Shown: positions 20,891 to 32,060, counted from the stretch's first letter. The stretch is 64,000 bases of DNA from Pomphorhynchus laevis (GCA_012934845.2 WNNJ02001360.1:62001-126000), one strand, 5' to 3'. The notes: generated by a model from the letters alone, not told the origin. A program made the numbers and translations.

Positions 20891-23020
20891 GCAGATAAAA
20901 CTGATAAACGTTTAGACATAATTTGCCCTCTGCTGTACAAAGAGATCACTGAATTTCCTAACCAACATATGTTGTTGGACGTTACTAGGATTAGCGGACT
21001 ATATGAATGACTTGTGCTTCTTGTGTTATTGATGTTGCCATCTTTGGTGCTTCCGTCAGTATATCATTAAAATTAGATATAAATGTAACAATACAAATTA
21101 ATTTATTTCAACTTTGGTCGGGAAAGAAATGTAGATTTTCGGTCAGAAAATATTCAGCATAGACCGAGAAACTCTTTAATATTACATAAAATTTGCATTA
21201 ACGATCCATTATTTTATCACGTTCATATCATCCTTAATCAATACAAATGCAGGCATAAATGAATAATGCTTGATGTTAATTTCTTATTTTTTAATCAAAT
21301 TTATGAATTCTGTAATAGTCGATTATTAAGGAATTTCGTCTTTGATTACATGTTATCGAGGAATGTAACAAAATCCCTGAGTATATTATACAGTTAAGCT
21401 TAAAGAAATATTTCAATCGTCAAGTCTAGAATAGAATCTTCAAGAGGGGCATTAACATTTATGGCTATGATTGTAAACGTGCAAAATAATTTTGGTGTCA
21501 GTCTTGCATTAATGAGAAATTAATAAAATATATTAACCCTATTATTTCTGAACACGCACAATATACAGAGCATGTACGATACAACTACATTTGTATCCAA
21601 TTGTACTAGCAGAACAAAGCTCGCATTTGCTTACTCCAAGTTAATCCGGGTAAACTGAGAAAAATGATCGACTCACTTTAAAATGTTGTTTTAAATGGGA
21701 ACCCTTTAAAATAAGTTGTGTGCAACATCTCTAGAAATACGTTCTCCAGGTATTAGTAGTACAAGTCTGAGTATACACCATAAGTAGGCCTTCTAACGTG
21801 TAAGAGCAGCGGATTATTTCACGATAAATACATTCTTCAGACATTATAAATTAATACCCAGCTACAATGTGGTCATTACGCAAATCCATCATCTTATCGG
21901 GTTTACAATAAATTTTCATTACTCCATACAATGATAGCTTTAAGTATGATTGTACATAGTCTCTCTATTTTTGATCGTAAAACATTCAGCAACAGTACTC
22001 CTGACAGATGTCATATTATCAAGAAACCGAATGCTGATTCTGTTAGGAAGAGTTGACAAATTTGACAATTTGATTGAATTAAATGCTTGCTGGTGATTTT
22101 ACTCTTATTAAATAACTAAATGATGAGCCAACATAAAACAAAAAATAAAATAATCAAACAATGAAATAAAAAGCAACATGAAATAGCGTTCAACCTTTAG
22201 ATTGAACACTAGATAATTAATTGGATTGGGCTCAGTTAGCTGATCTGATAATTAATTGGATTGAACGCTGGATATTCGATTTTATACAAGCAGTCGTTAT
22301 TAATACATATAGATCTCAGTCGTTTACATTATTAATAAATCTGATGTGCAATTTATCGTTTTTAATTTATCGTTTAGTATTTATAATTTGTTTCTTTATC
22401 TGATAAGTAATCTATTGATAAGCAATCTATTGAACGATATCTTAACAATTACATTCCGATTCACGCACAAAGAAAAATGTCGCTCAATTAATGTAATAAA
22501 TTATATTATTGGTATCATTGTAACTGCTAATGTTAATGGCAAACAATACCCTTTCAGCCCAGTCATGATCTGTTTTATCTAAATAAGCATTAGTATATGT
22601 CAAAAAGTTAATAAAAGTTATTGAACATATCTTGAAATATGTTACATTAAATTAGCGGAGACATCAAATTTTCATTATTTCCATTTGAATGTTTAAGATT
22701 ACTTAGAAAAATATTAAAGATTATTCTAAACATTTTTGATATTATTTCACTCGACTGGTTGTCACAATATTATAAATGGTAGCAATTGTAGATCTACAAC
22801 GCTCTTTGCAAATTATAATAATTTATAAAAATTATTAAATAATTTATATATTTTTAACTTATTTACTAAATAATACAAATCTTAATTTTTAATATACAAT
22901 TAGTTAATTTTTAAAATTCTAATAATTTATAAAATTCATTAAATAATTTATAACATATTTAACTTATTAAATAATCTATAAATAATTTTAAATAGTTGAT
23001 ACTGATCCATTATTGATAAA
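20891..23020. other. Noncoding stretch
   Basis: No supported gene; the frames at 22221-22403 and 22346-22582 are AT-driven. A doubled ATAATTAATTGGATTG motif with CAGTTAGCTGATCTG (about 22213-22262) resembles the distal R1 block CAGTTATCTGATCTG near 55215, so an R1 3' portion may start here. Otherwise I see nothing. Confidence 0.5.
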
Positions 23021-23063
23021 TAATTATTGGAGCTGGATCAAAGAAAAGAGGAAATTTTTTATT

Positions 23064-23095
23064 GATATTTCGCTAACTTCTGTTAGCATCTTCAG
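23064..23095 (-). ncRNA. Hammerhead-ribozyme-like core, left arm, perfect helix II
   Basis: Read on the minus strand: CTGAAGA, T, then GCTAAC-AGAA-GTTAGC, GAAA, TATC. Helix II is a perfect 6-bp stem with an AGAA loop, against 4 of 6 pairs in the right arm. The extra T between GA and the stem matches the arrangement CTGAAGAT-stem-GAAAC common at Penelope-like element ends. Cleavage is not shown. Confidence 0.55.
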
Positions 23096-23122
23096 AAAAT
23101 TACATTAAATTTCAGTAATTTT

Positions 23123-23155
23123 CTGAAGATGCTATCAGAAGTTAACGAAATATCA
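23123..23155 (+). ncRNA. Hammerhead-ribozyme-like core, right arm
   Basis: CTGAAGA (23123-23129), a single T, GCTATC-AGAA-GTTAAC (helix II, 4 of 6 pairs), GAAA (23147-23150), then TATC. The tetranucleotide ATAT (23150-23153) is self-complementary and is followed by C, so GAA-ATAT-C matches the dimeric helix III plus cleavage-site pattern. The preceding ATTTT and following AAAAAT can pair as helix I. Confidence 0.5.
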
Positions 23156-23254
23156 AAAATAATTTATTATTACCTTTGATCCAGATCCAATAATTATTTA
23201 AAAATTTTCAACTTCATATTTTTTCGTGTTGTACAAATTGTGTTTCAATTTCAG

Positions 23255-23338
23255 AGCAAGGATATTTTTTATGACAAATTAACAAAGAGTATTACGATAT
23301 TCGAAGAACATTGGGATATCTTTTTAAATAAAAATCAG
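23255..23338 (+). CDS. Possible isolated 84-nt host exon
   Basis: Preceded by a pyrimidine-rich acceptor-like GTTTCAATTTCAG and followed by CAG-GTTAATG, a weak donor. The 28 in-phase codons read SKDIFYDKLTKSITIFEE then HWDIFLNKNQ, with a balanced, protein-like residue mix unlike the low-complexity chance frames nearby. The open frame itself continues to 23467. No other exon of the same gene can be placed and I do not recognise the protein. A chance frame is the main alternative. Confidence 0.25.
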
Positions 23339-24369
23339 GTTAATGATTTTATATTTATGAAAAAAGAAAAAACCATTCGAGGCGTATCTGCTTGGCGCAA
23401 CCAAGCATTTCAATATTTTTGTAGCATAAAACTGCTTTATGGGACGTATTTTACCTTCAAGTATTAGACTAAAGAAACGAGTTTAAGTAGTAGAAAGTCA
23501 ATAATATGTAAAATATTAAAAATTTAATATCTTTACAACAAAAACAGTAGTCGCTTTAAATTCTCAGGGTTAAAATTTTTTAAATTTATACATCTACAAA
23601 ATATCAAGTGGTTGTGGCGCATACAAGGAGATTTATTAAAATATTTAACTTTTTAACAAACAATTAATATAATATCAACTTGCTTAAAAGTTTAATATCC
23701 TAACGTTTATAAATTGTTACAATTTTGAATTCATCGTTATGTTTTTACATTGCGCTAGATTCACTTTATAGTTTGTAGGCGTATTAATAAGCACAATCTT
23801 GTTAAAACTTGAGAATTTAAAACAACCACTGTTCAAATTAGAGAAAATATTGCATTTTCAATTTTACAAATATTATTGTTCGTTAGTAATTTAATTTGAA
23901 AAAAAAATATTTTTTTTCATCCTAGATTTATTCGTCTTGAATTTATTAATCATGGAAATATATTTATGATTTGCAACAATATCTAATTTAAATAATATAA
24001 GCGTCCATATACAAAATTTAATAATTAAATAAATCCGATAAAGAAAGATTTTCGCCCAAATATCAAAAACATCAACTTTGCTTTCCATATGATAAAAATC
24101 ACTTTTCCTACGCTCACATTGACTTGTATAATCATCAAACATTGCCTTCTATTATTTTTAATATATATACTTCAATACAAGCCTTAAGTCCCATTTACCA
24201 TATGTATCATTTCCGTTCCTCCCCATACACCAATCGGTGCTGACCCATAAAAAAACACTAAAGCGAAGAAATAAATATGTAAGACCAATAAATGAAATGA
24301 AATAAACAACTGGAATATATTTAAATAAATTAAATGCAAAACTTATTCAAAATCTATCATTAGTTTAAT
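23339..24369. other. Noncoding stretch
   Basis: AT-rich, with no supported gene. An 83-codon minus frame (23891-24142) starts MFDDYTSQCERRKSDF and includes one hydrophobic segment, but its C-terminal half is lysine/asparagine/isoleucine-rich and looks like chance. It is not called. Confidence 0.4.
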
Positions 24370-27162
24370 CAGAGTTTTGAACAATTCCCGACCTTCGTTG
24401 TCAAAAAGAGAACTTCAATCAAGTATGAATCGATCATTATTCAATTTGTGGCATGTAATTTTGTTTTGTTTTGTCAAGTTGTTGAGTAAAGTGTTCAGCT
24501 TCACATCGTTTCTCTTAGTCGTTACAGAGCTAACTGAGGAACAAAAACTTCCTGTACTGATTAACACGATTAGTGGTTCGCCTAACTAGCGTATCGCTGA
24601 TTGTGAAACTTTTCAGACCGCCTTTGAAAAACTAGAGTCTATGTTTACAAAGCCGAAAAACACAGTGAACTGTGCTTTTCTTTCTTTTCAACGGTCACAA
24701 AATCTTTCTAAAGAATTCGATTTTATAGAGAATAAATAGAGAATTCTTGCTAAAGAATTCTATTTCTTTACAAGCGGATTAATATCAACAAATATAATAA
24801 TAAGATTTTCTTAACAGAAACATACATAAGTTGATAAATACACAAAAACACAGTTCGATGAAATAATATTATTATACATTCTATCTTCACCAACAACTTC
24901 TTCTGACTTCTTCTATACCTTCAAGGCCTCAGGTTCAGAGGGATATGAGCCCACCGGCCGCACCAGCGTACCGCCTTCCGACTGAACAATTCGGGGTCTC
25001 TAACATCCTAAGAGTACAGTAGAGACGGACTATGGTCGGTAATCTCGAGATGAAAAGCTTGAGAAACCGTAGTATTTGCTATGGGGGACGTCCTCTAGAG
25101 AAGAATGCTAATCCCTAGATAGCCCAAGTACCGCAAAGGCGTATAAAGGTTTATCAATTCAATGACATATGCTGGTCTGTTTCAGAGACCACCTAGCTCT
25201 CTTCAGGGTAAGTTTAAGTCTATCCAGGTAAGCTTTCGCCGACCAGTTCACCGTAATTGTGAACCCCAGATATTTTACTCGACTCGTGAAAATGGGGAGT
25301 TGTTGAGACTAAAATGGAGGAGATAGCAGAGAGTGCTAATCTCTAAAGTTGTTTTTTCGTGGCAATGGCGCCATGAAAGACGACCACCTGCGATTTTTCG
25401 GAGTTTAAAATAAGATTGGAAGGAGTAAGCAAGTCTTTTAATCTCAAAAAACGGTTGATGTCCGAGACTACATCTTTGCTCCTGCGTCCAGAAAACAAGG
25501 CTGTGGTATCATCAGCGGATACCACGAGATATTGTTCACGTTTAAATTCTTTGAAGAGAACAATGGAGGCAGCAAGGTATAAGACAGGAGAAAGTGGGGA
25601 GCTTTGAGGCACACCTGTAATAGGGTAGAACTGAAGTGCATCAGGGTCGTCTTCATAGAAGAACCGCTTGGTATGCAGCAATATCTCCCCCTGTTAACAA
25701 TTCTCGCAGGCAACCCGATGATCCTGAGGAAAGAGATAACAAAGGGAATGAAAATGCGGTCAAATACAGCAGAAAAGTCAAGAAAAACAGCCACAGTAAG
25801 CTGATGACTATTATCTTGACAAAACTGGTGCATTTCACCAATTGTAGAATAGACCGAGCGATCTTTGACAAACCCATGAAAACTCGGCGGGAGTAAATTA
25901 CGCCTACTTAAATGCTCGCGGATTCTACGCACAAGCGCTTTTTCGAAAATGGAGATGAGGGGATTTTGAATCGAAATGGGCCGCAGGTCTTTGGGACATT
26001 AAACCGATTTTTCTCTTGTAAAAATATACGACATCTACAGTTGATGCCAGTTATACCTTATGGTGAGGCTATAAGCATTATTGCGGTCACTTTTCTTCTT
26101 TGATCGATTGTCAAAAGCAGGCAAACTCGAGAAGAGAGTGAATCGACGATTTGGAGCTGCCCTGAAGTGGGCCCTAAGAGTTAAGGATATCCGTAACAGA
26201 TAAGTCTCTGCTCCTGAAGTCACCCCAAGTCGAGATTGGCTGGGGAGCCCCCATTGGGGGCTGGCGTCTGTGTTAGGCGCATGTCAGGTTAAGCTTCCCG
26301 ACGAAAGTTGTAAAAAACCATACAGGTTTATACTTCCCTGTTCGTGTTAATTAAAAAGGTTGTTTTGGAATTCTTTGTTAGTAATAATATCAGTTAAAAT
26401 AAATTAGATCATACTCCACGTATTAATTGATATTGGGGAGGGTCTTGGTGAATTTAAATCTCTACAAGCTCTTGAGCGCTGCAAACATCCTACAAAGCCT
26501 TGTAACGGGATTGCCCATCTAGCATCAGACGTTTATGCACGTCCCATAACTAGAATGTTCACTACATATATTAATGTAAAAGATCAAACCCTAGAAAATG
26601 TAAATTTGATGGTATTGGACTCGTTGTATACTGTTATAATACTTGGTCATTCATTTCTCTAACCCTTTCGTGATTTGAAAATACATTTTAGAGGCGCTAA
26701 CCACTGTATTTGTTTACAAACATCTTCAATGCGTTCTTATCAATTACCCAATCCGAGCTTATTTCGTTTCCCCCGATTGCTAACCCAATTCAAACCCAGT
26801 CCATAGGCCATCTACAAATTAAAAGGTTACTGCGTGAAGATATCATCGAATATATTTATTCTTCCATACGAGTACAAGCTTTTATTGTTACTAATCGAAA
26901 TGGTAATCATCGTATGATAGTGGATTATTCACGAACTATTCACACTTCTGGATGAATATTTTTTACAAAGAACAGACGATCTAATTGACAAAATTTTCCA
27001 ATATAAATTCTCCAGCTCTTGAAATTTAAAATCGGCTTATAATCAAATACCACTGTAACCTCAAGATAGGAAGTATACAGCATTTGAAGCTAGCGGATAA
27101 CTTTATAATTATAAAAGGATTCTTTCTAGTTTAAATAGTCCTAGATTATTTTTACTCAAGCG
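24370..27162 (+). mobile_element. Old Ty3/Gypsy relic, split by a LINE
   Basis: Two blocks of one old Ty3/Gypsy-type copy. A gag-like part lies at about 24370-24730 (LTEEQKLPVLINTISGSPN, FEKLESMFTKPKN). A protease/reverse-transcriptase part lies at about 26430-27160 (LRREDIIEYI-like region, HRMIVDYSRTIH, YTAFEAS). LINE-B copy 3 occupies the interval between them in the opposite orientation. The gag block resembles the corresponding segment of the young Gypsy copy at 44-48 kb but is clearly diverged. Many breaks; no terminal repeats were found. A fossil of considerable age. Confidence 0.65.
24795..26265 (-). mobile_element. LINE-B copy 3, 5'-truncated, nested in Gypsy relic
   Basis: Carries the RT part of ORF2 and the 3' end. 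On the minus strand, frame 25468-25932 has RNLLPPSFHGFVKDRSVYST and VAVFLDFSAVFDRI; frame 25343-25681 has FYPITGVPQSSPLSPVLYL, VVSADDTTALFSGRR (a preserved ADD) and NSEKSQVVVFHG. The 3' tail near 24795-24830 is AAGAAAATCTTATTATTAT. The copy starts near 26265, in the connector before the RT, so it lacks ORF1 and the endonuclease. Its RT is closer to consensus than copy 1 but is interrupted by frame changes. Confidence 0.8.
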
Positions 27163-27868
27163 TATTCCGGTCTTATGTCCTAAAGATCTACGGCCCATTT
27201 CGATCCAAAATTCCATCATCTCCATATACGAAAAAGCGCTTGCGCGTATAATTCGCGTTCATTTAAGTATGCGTAACTTAATCCCACCGAGTTTTCATGG
27301 GTTTCTCAAAAGGCGCTCGGTCCGATCAGCAATTAGTGAAGTGAATCAGTTTTGCGAGATAACAGTCATCAACTCGATGTAGCTGTTTTCCTTGATTTTT
27401 CTGCTGCCTTTGACCGCATCTCCATTCCCTTCGTTATCTCCTCTCTCAGGTCCCTCGGGTTGCCTGCGAGAATTGTTAACAGATTGGAGATATTGCTGTA
27501 AACCAAACTGTTCCACTAAAAAGACGACCTGATGCGCGTACGTTTTATTCTATTACGGGTGTGCATCGAGAATATCCACTTTATCTTATCTTATTTCTTG
27601 TTGCCTCCATCGTAATATTCAATAATTTTAAGCGTGATCAACATCTAGTGGTATACGCTAATGATACCACAACTCTGTTCTTTGGACACAGGTGCAAGTA
27701 TGTAGTCTTGAACATCAGCCGTTTTTTAAGACTAAAAAACCACCTACCCATATCCAATTTTGTTTTAAACTCCTCTAAATCGCAGGTGGTTGTCTTTCAT
27801 GACGGTCATGCAGCAATGAAAAAATTAAAGAGACTAGCACTCTATGCTCTATCCTCCATTTTGTAGTC
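27163..27868 (+). mobile_element. LINE-B copy 4, internal RT fragment
   Basis: Covers only the RT. It begins at CCGGTCTTATGTCCTAAAG (matching 10630 of copy 1) and ends in CTCTATCCTCCATTTTG (matching 11300). Readable boxes are FLDFSAAFDR, VVYANDTTTLFFGHR and LNSSKSQVVVFHD. It shares ANDTT and the frameshifted CIENxHFIL segment with copy 1 rather than copies 2-3, so copies 1 and 4 form a subfamily. Both ends are abrupt, inside a Gypsy relic on the left and against the 3' end of a CR1/L2-like LINE on the right. Confidence 0.8.
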
Positions 27869-30536
27869 TCAAAAAAATATTTTTTTAACGTGGCAAATGC
27901 TTGCCAGCGGACGCTTACATGACCACAACAAAACAAAAATTTAAATCATGTGTCGAGGTGTGAACAAAGAAGGTATTTAAATGTGATAAAGGAGGGAGCG
28001 CGGTGGATGTGGAGAGAGTTGATTCCAGGCGAGTGAGGCGGCGACGAGGAAGGATCGGAGACCGTAGTTGTCGGAGTAATTGGGAACGTGGAGTAAGTGG
28101 GAATTACGGGAACGCAGCGTTAGCGAGGTGGCTCGAGTGTCGTCTAAGAAAGGAAGGCTGATGAACGATGGGGAGCCGACAGCGATGAGACGAAAAGTTA
28201 CGAGAAGGCGGAGTTTGATACAGATGTGGATGGTGGGCCAGGAGAGTTGGGCAAAATATGTGGATGTGTGGTCGAAGCGACGGAGACGAAAGAGCACTCG
28301 AACGGCGGTGTTGATTATTCGTTGTAGGGGTAGGATTATGGATTTTAGAAAATTGGCGAAAAGGCTAAGAGAGTAATCGATTTTAGGAAAAAGAGTTGAA
28401 AGAGACATACAAGAACGGAAGTCGATAAGGAGCGGATACGGCGGATGTCACGGAGAATTAAGTTAGACGAGCGAACCTTGTCACGGACGAAGGGTTTAAA
28501 GGAAAACCCTTCGTTTTAAAGTTTAAGGGAAAGGTGATAATCGAAATGGAAGCCTAAGAAAGTGAGATTGTGTACTATGGGGATGATCGATGAGGCAAAA
28601 CATACAGTGGGATAATATATGTTTGGTTTACGATGGAGGATCCACATTATTTTAGACTTGTCGGGGTTTAGGACGAGATGGAGATTGGAGAGACGTTCGT
28701 AGATAAAAGAAAGACAGTTGGAGGCAGAAATGTCGATATCGTGTATGCGATGTGCGGGTGCATGAGCATAGATGAGGACGTCATTAATGTATTGCATCAC
28801 GTTAAAGGAAAAAGGTTTGATAAACGGAGAGATATCGCCAAGCAGAAGATAGAGAAGCAGGAGACCTAGGACTGAACCTTGTGGGACCCCGCAAAAGATA
28901 GGGATGGGAGGGGAGGATGATGAATTAGAACAGACGCCAAAGAAACGGTCGGACAGATATGAGGCAAAACATGCTACGGAGGAATAAGAAAAGCCGTAAT
29001 CATAACGAAGGCGATAAAGGAGGACGGAGTGGTCGACAATGTCGAAGGCGGAGGAGAGGTCGTGGGAGATGAGAACACTATAGAGCCTTGTCTCGAGAAA
29101 TGAGTAAGTCCTTGTAAGCTTTCATGCAGGCGATTTCTACGGAGTGATAAGAGCGGAAAGCGATTTGGAAAGGAGGGTACAGATTGGATGACGAGAGATA
29201 AGCGTTGATCTGTATTAAGATGAGGCGTTCTAAGAGCTTAGAAAGAGTAGGGAGTAGTGAAATGGGGCGATAGCTAGAAGGAAAGGAGGGGTCGAGCGAT
29301 TGTTTCTTTAGTAGGGAACGAACGATTGCGGATTTCCAGTGTGAAGGGAAAATACGACTGCGGTTGAACGTGTTAAACAAGGTTGTGAGAAAAAAGCATA
29401 TCGATGAGCATATGGATTTAAGTATGTGGTAGGCAAATGATCGGCAGGTGAGGTTTTGCTGGGCAAGGGCATGAGGACAGATGATACTTCTGTAGGTGAG
29501 ACAAGAAGAAGATGAAAGAGTTCCGGGAGAATGAGGCTAGGCGGGGCCGAGTGGGATAATATGGAGACCGGGCTGTGAGAGAGCAACGTGGATACTTTGC
29601 TCTGGAGAAATGACGAATAATCATGGGGATTGATGTTGCACGGCGGAGAGGAGCGAGCAAGGATTGAGTTAAAAGTATTCCATAGAGTCTTAGTGTTGAA
29701 TGAAGTGATGATTTTATGCTGACAAAATGAGTTGCATTTGGTACGTAGTAGGAGGAGATGAGACCGCCGATGAGCAAGATAGGTATCACGGAAAGACGGA
29801 GTGATCGAGCGGAAATCACATCTGAGAGCGGTGATATACTCGAAAAGCATAACGGAGTCGACGCTTTGAGAGTAGGCACTGGATGTCAAACCACGGGGCA
29901 CGGTGCAAGCGACGGTGTGGGTGAGGCTTGAAGGGCAAGAGAATATCGAGAATGAATGTGAGTTCAGAGTCGAAAAGAAAGGCGAGATCGTATGGAGATG
30001 AATATGTTATTGTGGGATAGGATAGAGACGATTTGAGTAAGGCAGAGCGGAGAAGGGAGAGATCAAGATTTCTCCAAGAGCGACGTAGTATTGTAGGTGT
30101 GTGAGGAGGGGTGTGGTTGTGAGCGAGATCAAGGGTGACGAAAATGTGATCGGATATACCAGGATCGAAAATGGACAGTGAGGTGTAGGCAGCAAAATGA
30201 TCGGGGACAGCGATGATGTCGAGCGTCCCACCAAGGATATGTGTGGGGGCAGTGGAGATGGGTTTGTAGTTATAGTTGGATAGAATGTTGATGAACTGGA
30301 TTGACTCGGTGGAAGAGGGGCGGTCGAGGCAGATGTTGAAGTCGCCAAGAACGATTGAAGGGATTGAGGACAAAGAACAGTGACAAAGAACAGTCGCCAA
30401 AGAACACATGACGGAAGTCGATAAGGGGGCAGATACGGCGGATGTCACGGAGAATTAAGTTAGACGAGCGGACTTTGTCACGGACGAAGGGTTTAATGGA
30501 AAGGTGATAATCGAAATGGAAGCCTAATACACATCC
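27869..30536 (-). mobile_element. CR1/L2-like LINE copy 1 (LINE-C), rearranged
   Basis: On the minus strand, from about 30350 downward: endonuclease (VLGDFNICLDRPSSTESI, GGTLDIIAVPDH, ISDHIFVTLDL); linker (LYRAPWFDIQC-like, LLSKRRLRYAFRVYHRS); RT start (FPSHWKSAIVRSLLKKQSL, SSYRPISLLPTLSKLLERLI); degraded RT core; and a C-terminal domain (LSWPTIHICIKLRLLVTFRL, LRSRNSHLLHVPNYSDNYG). The 3' end has AACGTGGCAAATGCTTGCC with GCTTACATGACCAC, shared with the copy at 32.7 kb. A second, short RT C-terminal piece (30380-30530) is fused upstream of the endonuclease, duplicating 28420-28555. Several frame breaks. Confidence 0.8.
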
Positions 30537-30740
30537 TAAATTAGAATGTGTATTCCTCAAGGAGGGTTCTATTCTAAGCCCATTATTATTTATGTTAAAT
30601 TAGAGGAACAAAGAAAAATCAGAGACAAAAGAAAATTGTTACAGTTTCGTACAAAACTGTAATAATTTTCTATTTCTAATGGCAGTTGTCATAGAAATAT
30701 TGAATAATCTGTTGAAAAAGTTAGTGTGTCCAAGTGCACT
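30537..30740 (+). other. Short RT-motif scrap and spacer
   Basis: At about 30546-30606 the plus strand reads RMCIPQGG and, one frame over, SILSPLLFML. This is the 'G(I/V)PQGS(I/L)LSPLLF' box of a LINE reverse transcriptase, about 60 bp long. It is too short to place in a clade. The following 130 bp include an imperfect hairpin (ATTGTTACAGTTT...AAACTGTAATAAT) and nothing else. Confidence 0.4.
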
Positions 30741-31300
30741 TAAATGCATCTGGGAAAACAATATTTAAATCACTGTAAGGTAGAATATGAAACCCATGTC
30801 TCATATGTGAAAAATGAAAGATCTTCTTATTACTTGGTGCGCTGTAAAAGATCCAACAAGTCCCATCAATTTTTCCATTGCGGACTGCAACTAACTTTAA
30901 GAGTCAGGAATTCACTATTCATAGTGCACCGGAGGTTGAAAAAGCTTAATTGCTTGGCAGACAGAATAATCAAGAATTATTATTTTCTAGCTCTTTCGTA
31001 TTCTCTTGGCAACCATCTAGCTCATTCGTATTCTCTTGGAAACCCTAATTCACACTTCATGTACCACGCACAGAAAAAGTATGCAAAGTATGGTGAACGA
31101 ATTGAGCGTTTTGAAAAAGCGAGCTCCAATCCGTTGATTTTTGCAGCTAATGGAGGAATAGATGGTCAAACCGACCAGGTACTCAAACATATGGCAAAAA
31201 ATGCCTTCAAATTTCACATGCGCTATGAAGAGCGCATACGCAATTTACGATGCAAAATCGGCATCAGCCTAGCCAATTCAGCATCCATGTGAGTGAGATC
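30741..31300 (+). pseudogene. C-terminal fragment of a GAAGPSG-family retroelement
   Basis: The 182-codon frame 30744-31292 ends with NSHFMYHAQKKYAKYGERIE, RFEKASSNPLIFAANGGIDG, QTDQVLKHMAKNA and RYEERIRNLRCKIGISLAN. This parallels the C-terminus of the antisense copy at 5983-6600 (KYSKRMSLIEH, LVFSTSKGIG, NRMIKTMITLI, IEIKRRVSVEIA). The first half is not recognised and contains a 28-bp tandem duplication (AGCTC.TTCGTATTCTCTTG twice, 30989-31045). The fragment is open, but it is only the last part of a much larger protein. Confidence 0.55.
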
Positions 31301-31389
31301 TGCACGTCGTAACACACCACAAAACAGATCCACATTGTTATGACCTATCGGGCCCATTTGAGGGTAACCTAACTTGTAAATATTACTTT

Positions 31390-31640
31390 TTGACAAAAAT
31401 AATTTATTCTAAAAAATATTATTATATACAGGGCTTTTATTATATACAGGACATTTTTATTTATTTTTTCTTGTTCAAATCTTATCTCGTTAAAAAAATT
31501 ATATACAGGGCTTTGACCGAGAAGGCCGTTTTGCCCGCTCATCGAACATTACAACACATGAAACATATCAATTTCAACAAACATTACAACAAATATATCA
31601 ATTTCAACATAACCAAGGATAAGAACTTCCAATGTTGCCT
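31390..31640. repeat. Cluster of short repeats
   Basis: Three copies of ATTATATACAGG(GCTTT) near 31422, 31440 and 31498, and a two-unit repeat of about 33 bp (ACATTACAACA...ATATCAATTTCAAC) at about 31548-31610. The frame here is built from these repeats and is not a gene. Confidence 0.6.
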
Positions 31641-31649
31641 TGATTAGCG

Positions 31650-32060
31650 TGTCTTATTCAAGTGTTGACCATGGCTTTGAATTGACTCAATGATGACGCA
31701 GTCATGATGTCGTGAGGCAATGTGGTTCACAACTTTCTCATTCTGCGTGACAATCGCGATACCATTGTCGACCTTCCAATTTGTCTTGCGCGTAACGCGA
31801 GAGAATGAGCCATGCGACTTTGTCAGACATTCAATTCAACACATTCACTTGGGTAGCCATTTATCCCCTTTACTATATACAACATCGCAAACAGATTCAG
31901 AACGAGTAGTCCGGCTTGCACTGATATCATGCCTATTGAAGTTAAACGATCGCTATAACTCATCATTTTACATCCTCGAACAAGCTTGCTGCCACGACGT
32001 AGAATTATCTCCAACCTCACGACAACGACAGGTTGTCGTGAGGTTGTTGAGGTAATCATT
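31650..32060 (-). pseudogene. CR1-type LINE C-terminal remnant
   Basis: The minus-strand frame 31823-32059 reads SYSDRLTSIGMISVQAGLL, LNLFAMLYIVKGINGYPSE. It matches the post-RT region of CR1-like LINEs ('Y..RL..LG..SLE.RR...DL.....I..G'). It appears to continue with FSRVTRKTNWKVDNGIAI in the flanking minus sequence. The RT itself is missing. A strong hairpin at 32012-32046 occupies its 5' edge. Confidence 0.5.
32012..32046. repeat. Perfect 15-bp hairpin
   Basis: CAACCTCACGACAAC, loop GACAG, then the exact complement; a CTC/GAG extension follows across a TT bulge. It is GC-richer than its surroundings and lies at the edge of the CR1 remnant, so it may be an inversion-duplication scar. Confidence 0.8.

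Larger units (their letters stand above)
23021..23199. repeat. 179-bp fold-back element, GGAGCTGGATCAAAG family
   Basis: Perfect outer ends AATTATTGGAGCTGGATC and GATCCAGATCCAATAATT. Both arms then contain a hammerhead-like core pointing outward, and the centre is ATTTTC-TGAAATT-like AT sequence. Related fragments lie at 619-682 (one arm), 55500-55550 (decayed arm) and 58763-58832 (ends only). The symmetrical structure with flanking ATAAATAATTATTGG suggests a short non-autonomous element. Confidence 0.8.

Noticed and set aside
23891-24142. 83-codon minus-strand frame with a hydrophobic segment
   Set aside because: Composition follows local AT content, there is no splice or promoter context, and the C-terminal half is Lys/Asn/Ile-rich as in chance frames.
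28080-28376. 98-codon plus-strand frame rich in Arg and Glu
   Set aside because: Shadow of the antisense LINE-C C-terminal region. The same applies to the plus frames at 34032-34430 and the minus frame at 42606-42797.
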